Positions 45,393 to 54,054 are shown, numbered from the stretch's first letter. The stretch is DNA of 64,000 nt from Aureimonas endophytica (GCF_014642635.1 NZ_BMIQ01000005.1:1-64000); one strand, 5' to 3'. Translations and numbers: made by a program. Notes: generated by a model from the sequence alone, not told the origin.

Positions 45393-46331
45393 ATGTCACG
45401 CAGAGCCTATGTCGTCGCGGCCGCCGCGCTCGCCGCCAGTGCCGTGGCCGTCGCCCTGCGCACGCGTGAGGCCCGCAGCCAGCATCCGCCGCTCGGCCGC
45501 CTCATGGAGGTCGACGGCGTCCGGCTGCATTATCTCGAGGCCGGATCGGGCGAGCCGATCGTGCTCCTGCACGGCAATGGCAGCCTGATCCAGGATTTCG
45601 CCGCGAGCGATCTCGTCCGGCTCCTGGCGCAGACGCATCGCGTCATCGTGTTCGACCGGCCGGGCTACGGCTATAGCGACCGGCCGCGAGGCCGCAGCTG
45701 GTCGCCGGCCGCGCAGGCCGAGCTTCTCGCCAAGGCGGCGGCGCGGCTCGGCGCGGAGCGGGTCCATCTCCTCGGCCATTCCTGGGGCACGCTGGTGGCG
45801 CTGGAATGGGCGCTGCGGCGGGGCGACGGCGTTCGCAGCCTGACGCTCGCCTCCGGCTACTATTTCCCGACGCCGCGCCTCGACGTCGTTCTCGCCTCGG
45901 GACCCGCCGTGCCGCTTCTCGGCGATCTGATGCGCTTCACGCTGACGCCGCTCCTCGCGCGGCTCGCCTGGCCGGGCCTCCTGCGTAAGCTGTTCGGCCC
46001 GGCGCCCACCCCGAAACAGTTCCGCGAGGTGCCCCGCGCCCTCGTCCTCGCGCCGCTGGCGCTGCGCGCCTCGGCGGAGGAATCGGCGGCGATGATCCCG
46101 GCCGCGAGCGCCCTCACGGAGCGCTATCGGGATCTGGATGGTCCGGTCCTGATCGTCACCGGCGACGGGGACCGGATCGTCGACCACCGGCGGCAGTCGC
46201 GCCGTCTCCACGATCTCCTGCCGCAAAGCCGCCTCCTGGTACTGGAGGGGAGCGGCCATATGGTGCATCACCTGGAGCCGCGCCGCATCGCCGAGGCGGT
46301 TCTGGCGCAGACGAGGCCCGCGTCGGCATAG
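45393..46331 (+). CDS. Alpha/beta hydrolase
   Basis: A 312-residue alpha/beta-hydrolase. An N-terminal hydrophobic stretch (YVVAAAALAASAVAVAL) could be a signal or anchor. It has the oxyanion loop LLHGNGS, the nucleophile elbow GHSWGT, the acid region VTGDGDRIV, and the C-terminal histidine in GSGHMVHH. No substrate can be given. ATG 45393 is used because the upstream open frame to 45303 has no ribosome site or conserved look. It is a single gene converging on the small acidic protein. Confidence 0.86.
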   Translation: MSRRAYVVAAAALAASAVAVALRTREARSQHPPLGRLMEVDGVRLHYLEAGSGEPIVLLHGNGSLIQDFAASDLVRLLAQTHRVIVFDRPGYGYSDRPRGRSWSPAAQAELLAKAAARLGAERVHLLGHSWGTLVALEWALRRGDGVRSLTLASGYYFPTPRLDVVLASGPAVPLLGDLMRFTLTPLLARLAWPGLLRKLFGPAPTPKQFREVPRALVLAPLALRASAEESAAMIPAASALTERYRDLDGPVLIVTGDGDRIVDHRRQSRRLHDLLPQSRLLVLEGSGHMVHHLEPRRIAEAVLAQTRPASA

Positions 46332-46375
46332 GCCGGATCCGCCGCCCCGAAGCCGGCGCGACGGACCCGCCGCCG

Positions 46376-46654
46376 TCACTTCTTGGCGTCGGCCTCGTCT
46401 TCCTCGTCCTCTTCGTCCTCGTCCTCGTCGTCCCCCGCATGGAGCGCGTCGAAATCGATCGTCTCTAGCATTTCCTCCGCCTCGTCCCGGATGTCGTCCA
46501 GGAAATCGACGGCCTCTTCCTTCGTCTCGCCGCCATGGGCGGCGACCATCGCGATGTGACCGGCAAGGATGCTGGCGACATCCTCGATATCCTGCCCTTC
46601 CAGGAGCTTGCCGATCTCGAGCGAGATCCGGTCCTTCTCGTCGTCCGTGAGCAT
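46376..46654 (-). CDS. Small acidic protein (92 aa)
   Basis: The ATG at 46654 (MLTDDEKDR) follows AAGGATCGGCCC; an in-frame GTG at 46678 would add eight residues. The first 65 residues look like a compact helical domain (LEIGKLLEGQDIEDVASILAGHIAMVAAHG). The tail is almost pure Asp/Glu ending ADAKK. No recognised motif, membrane segment or cysteine. Strongly acidic tails occur in proteins that bind basic partners, but nothing specific can be said. It stands alone. Confidence 0.7.
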   Translation of the reverse strand: MLTDDEKDRISLEIGKLLEGQDIEDVASILAGHIAMVAAHGGETKEEAVDFLDDIRDEAEEMLETIDFDALHAGDDEDEDEEDEEDEADAKK

Positions 46655-46861
46655 CGGGCCGATCCTTTCCACTTCCACGCCGGAGAATCGGCGTCGACCC
46701 TATGTAGGCGAGTTTTGCGTCGGGCGAGCGAAGGATTTTGCCTAAGGCCGCGCGACCTCGCGCCGATCCCGACGCCGGGCGGCTTGATCGCTGCGGCAAA
46801 TCGGGCGAAGCGGGTGGGTCTCCCGACCGGGAGCCCTGTTGCCGCCGCGAGGAGCCGAGCG

Positions 46862-47701
46862 ATGAGCGCCGAGACCACCGCCTTTCCCTATCACGCCCCG
46901 GCGGGCGGCCTGCCGCGCCAGAGCGATCTCCATACCGGCCGCGCTGTCTTCACCGAGGCCTATGCGCTGATCCCGAAGGGGGTGATGCGCGACATCGTGA
47001 CGAGCGCCCTGCCCTTCTGGGAGAAGACCCGCGCCTGGGTGATCGCCCGGCCGATGACCGGCTTTTCCGAGACCTTCTCGCAATATCTGATGGAGGTGCT
47101 GCCCGGCGGCGGTAGCGAGCGGCCGGAGCCGGATGCCGGGGCCGAGGGCGTGATCTTCGTCGTCGGCGGCGCCGTCACGATCGCTCTCGACGGCGGCGCC
47201 CATGCGCTGGAGGCCGGCGGCTATGCCTTCCTGCCGCCGGGCGCCCGCTGGACGCTGCGCGCCACCGGAACGGAGCCGGCGCGCTTCCACTGGATCCGCA
47301 AGGCCTATGAGCGCGTCGAGGGCATCGACGTGCCCGAGGCCTTCTTCCGCAACGAGCGCGAGCTTCCGCTCCACGCCATGCCGGACACGCGCGGCGCCTG
47401 GGCGACGACGCGCTTCGTCGAGCCGGACGACCTCCGCCACGACATGCATGTGAACATCGTGACGCTGGAGCCCGGCGGCGTGATTCCCTTCGAGGAGACG
47501 CATGTGATGGAGCACGGCCTCTTCGTGCTCCAAGGCAAAGCGGTCTACCGGCTGAACCGCGACTGGGTGGAGGTCGAGGCCGGCGACTTCATGTGGCTGC
47601 GCGCCTTCTGCCCGCAGGCCTGCTATGCCGGCGGGCCGGAGCGGTTCCGCTATCTCCTCTACAAGGACGTGAACCGCCACGCGAAGCTCGGCCGCTTCTG
47701 A
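46862..47701 (+). CDS. allE: (S)-ureidoglycine aminohydrolase-like bicupin (AllE/UGlyAH)
   Basis: A 279-residue bicupin with the C-terminal Mn-binding pattern of ureidoglycine aminohydrolase: PFEETHVMEHGLFVLQGKAVYRLN, then EAGDFMWLRAFCPQACYAGG and YLLYKDVNRH. It releases ammonia from (S)-ureidoglycine to give ureidoglycolate in purine/allantoin breakdown. Allantoate amidohydrolase and other purine genes are not within the window, so it may be an outlying allantoin gene. It is preceded by GGAGCCGAGCG. Confidence 0.85.
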   Translation: MSAETTAFPYHAPAGGLPRQSDLHTGRAVFTEAYALIPKGVMRDIVTSALPFWEKTRAWVIARPMTGFSETFSQYLMEVLPGGGSERPEPDAGAEGVIFVVGGAVTIALDGGAHALEAGGYAFLPPGARWTLRATGTEPARFHWIRKAYERVEGIDVPEAFFRNERELPLHAMPDTRGAWATTRFVEPDDLRHDMHVNIVTLEPGGVIPFEETHVMEHGLFVLQGKAVYRLNRDWVEVEAGDFMWLRAFCPQACYAGGPERFRYLLYKDVNRHAKLGRF

Positions 47702-47721
47702 GGCCGGCGCCCCGCCCCGTC

Positions 47722-48879
47722 TCAGCCGACGATGGCATGCGGCACGAAGCGGGACAGGTTGCGGGTGATGCGCGAGCGGTCCTCGCGCATGCCGAGGCCG
47801 CAGGCCCGGTCGCCGACCATCCAGGCGCCGAGAACGGCGAACTGGCCGGCCGCCTCGAAGAGCGGCGTCAGCGCCTGGACGACGGTCGGCCCCTCGCCAT
47901 AATCGCCCGCCGTCGCCTCGCTCGGCCGCCCCTTCTCGGTGATCGCGACATTCTCGCCCTCGCGCGAATGGAAGGGCTTGCGCACGCTGTCCGCCAGCGT
48001 CGCGGCGCGCGGATCGTCGCCGAAGAAGGCGGGCAGCAGATTCGGATGGCCGGGATGGCGTTCCCAGAGCAGCGGCAGGATGCCCTTGTTCGAGAGGATC
48101 GCCTTCCAGGCCGGCTCGACCCATTCGGTGCCCGATCCCGGCAGGTGGCGCGCGAAGGGCTCGCGCATCATGTCCTCCCAGGGGTAGAGCTTGAAGCAGC
48201 GGTCGATGACCCGGTCCTCCGGATCGGTGAAGCGGCCTTGCGCGTCGATGCCGATGGCGCCCATGTCGATCAGCGCCGTCCGGTGCCCGGCCTGCACGGC
48301 GCAGTCCATCAGATAGGTGGTGGTGCCGCGATCCTCCTCGTTCTCCGTGATCGCCGCGAAATGGAAGATGCGGTCGGCGGGATAGGCGGCGAAGCCGGCG
48401 ACGAGGCATTCCTGGAGGAGATTGAACTGGTCGGCCGCCTCGGGCAGCCGGCCGAGCGCGATCTGGTCGAGCAGCCATTCGTACTGGAAATAGGCCGTCT
48501 CGAAGACCGCCGTCGGCGTGTCGGCATTGTATTCGAGGAGCTTGGCCGGGCCGGTCCCGTCATAGGCGAGGTCGAAGCGGCCGTAGAGCGGCCGCTGGCC
48601 CGTGGTCCAGGCCTCGCGCACCGTGTCGAACTGCCCGGCCGGAATGGCGAGGCGAGTGAGGAGCTCCTCCGATTCGACCGCCTCGGCGACGAGATCCATG
48701 CAGAGTTCGTGCAGGACCTGGCTCGGCTCCTCCACCCGGCTCTCGATCTCCTCGAGCGTGAAGCGGTAATAGACGTCGTCCAGCCAGTAGGGCTCGCCAT
48801 ACATCTCGTGAAAGCCGAAGCCGACGGCCTCGGCTTTCGCCTGCCAGCCCTCGCGGGCGGGGATCGCGCAGCGCTCCAT
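47722..48879 (-). CDS. yjfC: Glutathionylspermidine synthase-like ATP-grasp protein (YjfC/YgiC family)
   Basis: A 385-residue ATP-grasp enzyme. Marker stretches are RFDLAYDGTGPAKLLEYNADTPTAVFE near the N-terminal third, KAILSNKGILPLLWERHPGHPNLLPAFF, and the C-terminal VGAWMVGDRACGLGMRED. The fold joins a carboxylate to an amine at the cost of ATP; in this subgroup the substrates are not known (E. coli homologues are not active in glutathionylspermidine synthesis, as far as I recall). It is the last of four leftward yjf-type genes. Confidence 0.9.
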   Translation of the reverse strand: MERCAIPAREGWQAKAEAVGFGFHEMYGEPYWLDDVYYRFTLEEIESRVEEPSQVLHELCMDLVAEAVESEELLTRLAIPAGQFDTVREAWTTGQRPLYGRFDLAYDGTGPAKLLEYNADTPTAVFETAYFQYEWLLDQIALGRLPEAADQFNLLQECLVAGFAAYPADRIFHFAAITENEEDRGTTTYLMDCAVQAGHRTALIDMGAIGIDAQGRFTDPEDRVIDRCFKLYPWEDMMREPFARHLPGSGTEWVEPAWKAILSNKGILPLLWERHPGHPNLLPAFFGDDPRAATLADSVRKPFHSREGENVAITEKGRPSEATAGDYGEGPTVVQALTPLFEAAGQFAVLGAWMVGDRACGLGMREDRSRITRNLSRFVPHAIVG

Positions 48880-48882
48880 GGC

Positions 48883-49464
48883 TCAGCCGCCGAAGGACGA
48901 GGAGCCGCGGCTGGAGGACAGCCCGCCGAAGCCGCCGCGCGACACGGCGCGCGTGTTGACATTGGCCGGCCGGGGCCGGGAAATCTCGGTGCCGATCGCC
49001 GGATCGGAACGATAGGTCGCGCCGGACCGGTTGGTGAAGATCGGCGTCGGGCGCGAATAGGAGCCGCCGCGCACATAGGTGCCGTAGGAATTGTAGTTGC
49101 GCAGGTTCTGGACGGCCGAGGAGATCAGATAGCCGGTCATGAAGGGCAGGAAGAAACTGCCGGAGCCGGAGCCCGCCGTCTGGTCGCGCGGCTGCTCCAT
49201 GCAGCGGCCGGCGCCGTATTCGGCCTCGCAGGCGGCCATGCCGTCGAATTTCGGCGCGTCGCGCAGGTGCTGGCCGAGCGCCGCCTGATATTCGGCATTG
49301 CAGATGCCGGCATCGATGCCGGCCTCGATACATTGGGCCGGCGAGGTATAGAGCGTGTCGTCGGCGCGCTGGTCGTCGCCGCAGGCCGACAGCGCGAGGC
49401 CGCCCGCCGCGATCGAGCCGAGCGCGAGAAGGGGCGGCCGGCGGGTGGTGAAGCGCTTCGTCAT
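48883..49464 (-). CDS. DUF1190 lipoprotein (YjfM/YgiB family)
   Basis: A 193-residue lipoprotein. The signal peptide ends in the lipobox LSAC, cysteine becoming residue 1 of the mature protein. The mature part has several paired cysteines (QCIEAG, GICNAEY, ACEAEYGAGRCM) and a low-complexity C-terminal Gly/Ser-rich tail with FFLPFMTGYLI in the middle. The family is always near the ATP-grasp gene. It ends 3 bases before the ATP-grasp start. Confidence 0.88.
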   Translation of the reverse strand: MTKRFTTRRPPLLALGSIAAGGLALSACGDDQRADDTLYTSPAQCIEAGIDAGICNAEYQAALGQHLRDAPKFDGMAACEAEYGAGRCMEQPRDQTAGSGSGSFFLPFMTGYLISSAVQNLRNYNSYGTYVRGGSYSRPTPIFTNRSGATYRSDPAIGTEISRPRPANVNTRAVSRGGFGGLSSSRGSSSFGG

Positions 49465-49473
49465 CGCTCGGCC

Positions 49474-49875
49474 TCAATAGGTCATGCAGGCGGCATTCAG
49501 CATGCCGACGGCGAGCGAGAGCCCGGCCGACCAGAGGCCGGCGGCGATCTCGCCCTCGGTGATCTTCCGCGGCAGGCCCTTCATGGTGGCGCTGGCGACG
49601 CCGAAGGCGACGGCCTGGACGATCGCGCCGACCAGCGCCCAGATCAGGAAATCGCCGAGCGAGACGGAATTGGCGGCGGCCGAGGCGAGCGGCAGCGAGA
49701 AGCCGAGGATCGCGCCGAGAAAGGCGACGACGGCCGCCGCGTTGCCGGTGCGGATCAGCGCCAGCTCGTGCTGGGGCGTCAGGGCCGAATAGGCGAGGGA
49801 AAAGGCGGCGAGCGCGCCGAGGCCGGTGGCGAAATAGGCGAGAAAGGCCGGGAGGCCCGCGACATAGCCGAACAT
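49474..49875 (-). CDS. yjfL: DUF350 membrane protein (YjfL family)
   Basis: A 133-residue membrane protein with about four helices (YFATGLGALAAFSLAYSAL; AAVVAFLGAILGFSLPL; FLIWALVGAIVQAVAFGVA; EIAAGLWSAGLSLAVGMLNAACM). The NAAAVVAFLGAILGFSLPLASA block and the ITEGEIAAGL stretch are DUF350 signatures. The ATG is 49875. Its role is unknown; it is the membrane partner in the yjf cluster. Confidence 0.9.
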   Translation of the reverse strand: MFGYVAGLPAFLAYFATGLGALAAFSLAYSALTPQHELALIRTGNAAAVVAFLGAILGFSLPLASAAANSVSLGDFLIWALVGAIVQAVAFGVASATMKGLPRKITEGEIAAGLWSAGLSLAVGMLNAACMTY

Positions 49876-49916
49876 TCTGCGTGGCGCCCTTCTTGCGAGC
49901 CGAGACTTCGATGCCG

Positions 49917-50585
49917 TCAGAGACGGCGCACATCCGCCGCCATCAGCCCGTAGCCGATGATGAACTCGACCGAGGCGCCCTGCTGCGCGGCGCCCGCCGC
50001 CAGATCGCGCTCGATATTGATCAGCAGCATCTCCTGCGCCTGGCCGAGCGGACGCGCATAGAGCATGCAGGACTGGTGGATGGCGCGGCGGCTCTCGCCG
50101 TCGTCGATATCCTCGACGAATTCGACGAGATCGGCGCGGCCCTCCCCCTCGCCCCAGTAGCGGTGGAAGAGGAGGCCGTCTGCGTCGTAGCGCGGCTGGC
50201 CGATGAGCCCGGCCGGGCCGCGCCAGCGCGCCCAGGCGGCGGCATTGGCGGGAATGACGCTGTCCCACGGCCGGTAGAGGCTGACATCGAGCAGGGGATC
50301 GCCCGGCGCGGCGCCGGGCGAGAGGATCTGAAGAATGGTGTCGTCGGCATCGTAATAGCGCGACAGGACCGTGTTCGCGTCGAGCCGCGCCTCGCCATAG
50401 GCCGCGACGATCATCATGCCGCCGGAGGGCACGGGGATCGCGGTGGCGGCGCCCGCCAGCGAGGCCTGGACGCTCAACGTGTCGATCTCGATGCCGCCGC
50501 CGATGGCGACGCCGAGCGGCCCGCGCGGCGCCGCCGGCACCTCCGTCCTTCCGCTCGAACCCCAGCCGAAGATGCCGCCGATCAT
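49917..50585 (-). CDS. yjfK: DUF2491 protein (YjfK family)
   Basis: A 222-residue cytosolic protein with an ATG at 50585. It has PRGPLGVAIGGGIEIDTLSVQ near the start, then SRYYDADDTILQIL and FHRYWGEGEGRADLVEF, and ends in EFIIGYGLMAADVRRL. These are DUF2491 features; function is unknown. It is divergent (93 bases) from the DUF2170-PspA pair and 41 bases ahead of the DUF350 gene. Confidence 0.85.
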   Translation of the reverse strand: MIGGIFGWGSSGRTEVPAAPRGPLGVAIGGGIEIDTLSVQASLAGAATAIPVPSGGMMIVAAYGEARLDANTVLSRYYDADDTILQILSPGAAPGDPLLDVSLYRPWDSVIPANAAAWARWRGPAGLIGQPRYDADGLLFHRYWGEGEGRADLVEFVEDIDDGESRRAIHQSCMLYARPLGQAQEMLLINIERDLAAGAAQQGASVEFIIGYGLMAADVRRL

Positions 50586-50678
50586 CGCTTCCAGCCTTGT
50601 GCCGTTCGGTCCAAGCTTTAAGACATATCCGCCGCCGAACGGAAGAGCGGCGCCGGATCGAAACGGGAGTTCGCAAAC

Positions 50679-51104
50679 GTGGCCATCTGGAACCTCGCAT
50701 CGCTGACGGAGCTTTTCGCGGCCGATCCGCCGGCGCTCGGCGACGTCGACGTGACCGTCGACGGGGACGTCATCCGCGTCACGCTGAAAGAGAAGGGCCA
50801 TCTCGACGTCTTCGTCGCGGCGGGCGGCGACCAGATCCTGGCGAGCGTCATGTTGGCGCCGGCCGCGGCCGTGCCGAGGCGCGAGGCCTTCGAGCGCCTC
50901 GTCCTCAAGACGCACAAGCTGGTGCCGCTGTCGACCTTCGGCATCTCGATCGTCAATGGCGAGGAATGGTACGAGCTCTTCGGCTCGCTCTCGGCGCGGT
51001 CCTCGGCCGAGGTCGTGGTGGAGGAGATCGCGGTGCTCGCCGCCAATGCGCAGGACGCCGCCACCCTCATCGAGGAATGGCGCAACGGGGAGATCGCGGC
51101 ATGA
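50679..51104 (+). CDS. yjfI: DUF2170 protein (YjfI family)
   Basis: A 141-residue cytosolic protein. A GTG start at 50679 has CGGGAG 9 bases before it. It has WNLASLTELF, VTLKEKGHLDVFVAAGGDQILASVML and the family-typical KTHKLVPLSTFGI and EEWYELFGSLS. Function is unknown. The stop overlaps the PspA start by ATGA, so the two are coupled. Confidence 0.87.
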   Translation: MAIWNLASLTELFAADPPALGDVDVTVDGDVIRVTLKEKGHLDVFVAAGGDQILASVMLAPAAAVPRREAFERLVLKTHKLVPLSTFGISIVNGEEWYELFGSLSARSSAEVVVEEIAVLAANAQDAATLIEEWRNGEIAA

Positions 51105-51850
51105 GCGTCTGGGGCAAGCTCTTCTCGGCCGTGCGCGGCGGGATCAACGAGGCGGCGGAAAGCGCGGCGGACGCGCAGGCGCTGCGCATCCTCGACCAGG
51201 AGCTGCGCGACGCGGAAACGGCGCTCCAGAAGGCGCGTTCCGATCTCGCCGGCATCATGGCGACGGCCAAGACGCTCGGGCGCCGCGTCGAGGAGGCGCG
51301 CGCCAAGGACGCCAAGGACCTCGATTCGGCGCGCGCCGCCATGGCGGCCGGGCGCGAGGACCTCGCCCGCCAGCTCGCCGACCGCATGTCGCGCAACCGC
51401 GCCGACCTGACGCGCGACGAGGCGGAGCTGCAACGGCTCCAGGGCGCGCAGGCGCAGATGCTGCGCGCGGTGCAGGACACCGAGACGCGCATCCAGACCA
51501 TGCGGCGCGAGGCGGAAAGCGTGAAGGCGAACGAATCGCTGCTCCGCGCCCAGACGGCGATCGCCTCCAGCCATGCCGGCGTCAATTCGCGGCTCGGCAG
51601 CGCGATGGAATCGCTGGAGCGGGTGAAGAAGCGGCAGGAGGCGCTGGCCGGCCGGCTGGAAGCCGGGGCCGAGCTCCAGGCGCTGGCGAGCGGCTCCTCG
51701 CTCGATCAGGCGCTCCTGGAGGCCGGGATCGGCGGCAGCCGCTCCTCGGCCGACGACATCTTCGCCGAGATCGCGCGCGGCGAGCCGGCGAAGGCCCTGC
51801 CGGGCCCGGGCGCCGGCACGCCCGCCCTCGGCCACGATCCGAAGGGCTGA
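51101..51850 (+). CDS. yjfJ: PspA/IM30-family protein (YjfJ)
   Basis: A 249-residue mostly helical protein. The N-terminal amphipathic start SVWGKLFSAVRGGINEAAES is followed by a long coiled coil (LRILDQELRDAETALQKAR ... ANESLLRAQTAIASSHAG). It is shorter in heptad discipline than E. coli PspA but fits the YjfJ branch. PspA proteins form ESCRT-III-like membrane scaffolds that respond to membrane stress; YjfJ is found only with the yjf cluster. A Pro/Gly-rich tail ends the protein. Confidence 0.88.
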   Translation: MSVWGKLFSAVRGGINEAAESAADAQALRILDQELRDAETALQKARSDLAGIMATAKTLGRRVEEARAKDAKDLDSARAAMAAGREDLARQLADRMSRNRADLTRDEAELQRLQGAQAQMLRAVQDTETRIQTMRREAESVKANESLLRAQTAIASSHAGVNSRLGSAMESLERVKKRQEALAGRLEAGAELQALASGSSLDQALLEAGIGGSRSSADDIFAEIARGEPAKALPGPGAGTPALGHDPKG

Positions 51851-51872
51851 GACCGGCAGACGCTGGACCAGG

Positions 51873-51898
51873 GGGCGGACGCCGCGCGGCGCCCGCCC
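51873..51898. terminator. Hairpin between convergent PspA and SDR genes
   Basis: Two 11-bp arms (GGGCGGACGCC / GGCGCCCGCCC, one mismatch) with a GCGC loop. It lies 22 bases after the PspA stop and 13 before the SDR stop, well placed to end transcription both ways. Confidence 0.5.
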
Positions 51899-51911
51899 GT
51901 CCCGCCCGGCG

Positions 51912-52691
51912 TCAGGACATGATCAGGCCGCCGTCGACATTGACGGTCTGGCCGGTGATATAGGCCGCGTCCTCCGAGGCGAGGAAGGTGACGAGCCCGG
52001 CGACGTCCTCGCCGCTGCCGGCCCGCGCCATTGGAATGTTGCGCACCCATTCGGCCATCAGTTCGCCCGGCGCGTAGGTGCCGAGCAGCTTGCCCCAGGC
52101 CTCGTCGTTATAGGCCCACATGTCGGTCTCGATGATGCCGGGGCAGAAGGCGTTCACCGTGATGCGCTCCTTCGCCACTTCCTTGGCGAGGCTCTGGGTG
52201 ATGCCGACGACGCCGAATTTCGAGGCGGCGTAATGGGGCGTGAAGATGAAGCCCTGTCGCGCCTGGCCGGAGGCGGTGTTGATCAGCCGTCCGCCGCGCC
52301 CGTGGCGGCGCATGCGGGCGATCGCCTCCTGGCAGCAGAGGAAGACGCCGGTCGTGTTGACCTCCAGCACCTTGCGCCATTCCTCGATCGTCAGGTCCTC
52401 GACCTTGGCGATGGTGATGACGCCGGCATTCTGGATCGAGACGTCGACCCCGCCGAACTCCGCCTCGGCCGCGTCGTAGAGCGCGGCGACCTGCGCCTTA
52501 TCCGTCACGTCGGCGGTGAACTGCGCCGCGCGGCCGCCGTCCTTGACGATGGCGTCGACGGTCGCGGAGGCGTCCTCGTTGGCGCTCACCATGACATTCG
52601 CGCCCTCGCGGGCGAAGCGCCGGGCGATGGCGGCGCCGATGCCGCGGCTGCCGCCGGTGATGACGACGGTCTTGGTCTCGAATCTTCTCAT
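51912..52691 (-). CDS. SDR oxidoreductase (polyol/ketose dehydrogenase-like)
   Basis: A 259-residue short-chain dehydrogenase from ATG 52691 with AGGAGGAACCG before it. It has TGGSRGIG, IQNAGV (for NNAG), NTASGQAR (Ser region), PHYAASKFGV (Tyr/Lys), and VNVDGGLIMS. It resembles acetoin/sorbitol-type dehydrogenases. It lies 130 bases after the SorC regulator, same strand, and opposite to the transketolase operon, so it may oxidise the substrate of that pathway. No exact substrate can be given. Confidence 0.85.
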   Translation of the reverse strand: MRRFETKTVVITGGSRGIGAAIARRFAREGANVMVSANEDASATVDAIVKDGGRAAQFTADVTDKAQVAALYDAAEAEFGGVDVSIQNAGVITIAKVEDLTIEEWRKVLEVNTTGVFLCCQEAIARMRRHGRGGRLINTASGQARQGFIFTPHYAASKFGVVGITQSLAKEVAKERITVNAFCPGIIETDMWAYNDEAWGKLLGTYAPGELMAEWVRNIPMARAGSGEDVAGLVTFLASEDAAYITGQTVNVDGGLIMS

Positions 52692-52821
52692 CGGTTCCTC
52701 CTGTGATCGAAGACGAGCGAAAGGGTGCCGCCACCACGCGCCGGACGGGCCGGCGGCGAGAGCGGACGGGTCAGTGGAAGCTTTCGGGAGACGGCCGGGC
52801 GCGGGGCTGCCCGCGCGCCGC

Positions 52822-53778
52822 TCAGGCCGGCGCGGCGACGAGCCGGGCGGCCGTGTGATTGTCGGTGACGAGGATCGACAGGAAGCCGCCCAGCATCGCG
52901 GCGCGGATCGCGTCGACCTTGCGCGGTCCCCCCGCCACGGCGACGATGCGCGGGATCCGCGCCAGTTCCGGCAGGTCGATGCCGATGATCCGGTCGTCGC
53001 AGGAGGAGCGCACCTGCCGGCCGGTGCGGTCGAAGAAGCGCAGGCCCATGTCGCCGACCGCCCCCATCTCGCCGAGCTCGCGCAGTTCGGCCGCCGTCAG
53101 GCGGTTGCCGCTGTCGGCCAGCATCTGCGAGGGCTCCAGCGCGCCGATGCCGACCAGCGCCAGGGTGATGTCCTTGAACTGGTCCAGCGTGTCGCGCACG
53201 AAGGGGTCCTCGACGAGAACCGCCCGCGCTTCCGGCGTCTGCGTCAGACCGGGCGCGGCGAGGAGCTGCGGCACCGCCTCGGTGATCTGCGCCATGCGCA
53301 GCGTCAGATGCGTCGCATGTTTCTCGACGCCCGGATTGCCGGTGCCGCCGAGAAGCTGGATCACCCGCGCCGCCGGGACGCGCGGCGAATGGAGCGCGTC
53401 GACCACCCGCAGCAGCGTCGCGCTCCAGGAGGAGAGGCCGATGACCTCCTTCTCCCTCAGCGAATTTTCGAGGAAATGCGCCGTCGCCGCGCCGATGGCG
53501 GTGAGGATCGAATCCTCGGTCTCCGCCCCGGCCTCCGCCACGATCGCCTCGTCCAGCCCGAAGCGCCGCCTGAGCTCGTCCTCGAGATCGGGAAAGGTGC
53601 CGCGCGGCGCGTTGATGGTGATGCGGACGATGTCCTCTTCCTGCGCCCGTCGCAGCAGGCGCGAGATGGTCGCCTGACTGATGTTCAGACGCCGCGAGAT
53701 CGCCGACTGGGTTTCCTTCTCGACGAAATAGAGCTGCGCGATCCGTCCCATCAGCCGGAGATCGTGAATGCGGGACAA
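52822..53778 (-). CDS. SorC/DeoR-family sugar-binding transcriptional regulator
   Basis: A 318-residue regulator. The N-terminal helix-turn-helix is SAISRRLNISQATISRLLRRAQEEDIV, and the effector domain of SorC type (sugar-phosphate-isomerase fold) follows: VIGLSSWSATLLRVVDAL, IQLLGGTGNPG and IVAVAGGPRKVDAIRAAML. The TTG at 53778 with GGGAGG 11 bases before is preferred; ATG 53751 would cut into the DNA-binding domain. SorC proteins respond to phosphorylated sugars. It is divergent from the transketolase operon and likely controls it. Confidence 0.88.
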   Translation of the reverse strand: MSRIHDLRLMGRIAQLYFVEKETQSAISRRLNISQATISRLLRRAQEEDIVRITINAPRGTFPDLEDELRRRFGLDEAIVAEAGAETEDSILTAIGAATAHFLENSLREKEVIGLSSWSATLLRVVDALHSPRVPAARVIQLLGGTGNPGVEKHATHLTLRMAQITEAVPQLLAAPGLTQTPEARAVLVEDPFVRDTLDQFKDITLALVGIGALEPSQMLADSGNRLTAAELRELGEMGAVGDMGLRFFDRTGRQVRSSCDDRIIGIDLPELARIPRIVAVAGGPRKVDAIRAAMLGGFLSILVTDNHTAARLVAAPA

Positions 53779-53983
53779 GGCTCGGACGTCCTCCCTTGCG
53801 AACGCGCGGCCGGGTGGCGGGGCTCATCCCCGCCGCACCGCGCCGGCCGACGACCCGCCATAGCATTTCGAGAGCCGGACAAACACTCGGGTGCCGGTGC
53901 CGCCGAACCGTCCGCATGCCCAGAGGGGCCGCATGCCTCATCCGCACGAGCCTCCCTGCACGCGCTGCACAATCGAATTGCGC

Positions 53984-54012
53984 TTGACACGTTAGAAAGC
54001 ACCTCCTAGCCT
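53984..54012 (+). promoter_or_regulatory. Candidate promoter of transketolase operon
   Basis: A perfect TTGACA -35 (53984-53989), a 17-base spacer and TAGCCT (54007-54012; 3 of 6 matches to TATAAT). It lies 43 bases before the start codon at 54055. Confidence 0.5.
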
Positions 54013-54029
54013 GAATATCAATACATGAT

Positions 54030-54043
54030 TGAATAATTATTCA
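54030..54043. promoter_or_regulatory. Candidate SorC-family operator (14-bp perfect palindrome)
   Basis: TGAATAATTATTCA equals its own reverse complement and is strikingly AT-rich in a very GC-rich region. It lies downstream of the promoter and immediately before the ribosome site of the first gene. SorC/DeoR proteins bind such sites; binding here would block elongation or overlap the initial transcribed region. Confidence 0.6.
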
Positions 54044-54054
54044 TGGTGAGGGCA

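Larger units (their letters stand above)
53779..54054. other. Divergent control region, regulator / transketolase operon
   Basis: 276 non-coding bases. Most is GC-rich, but 53975-54045 turns AT-rich and holds a promoter-like TTGACA and a perfect 14-bp palindrome. No gene is apparent. Confidence 0.6.

Noticed and set aside
54043-54054. ATG 54043 as the start of the transketolase N-terminal subunit
   Set aside because: It lies within the AT-rich palindrome with no Shine-Dalgarno; ATG 54055 has GTGAGGGCA before it.
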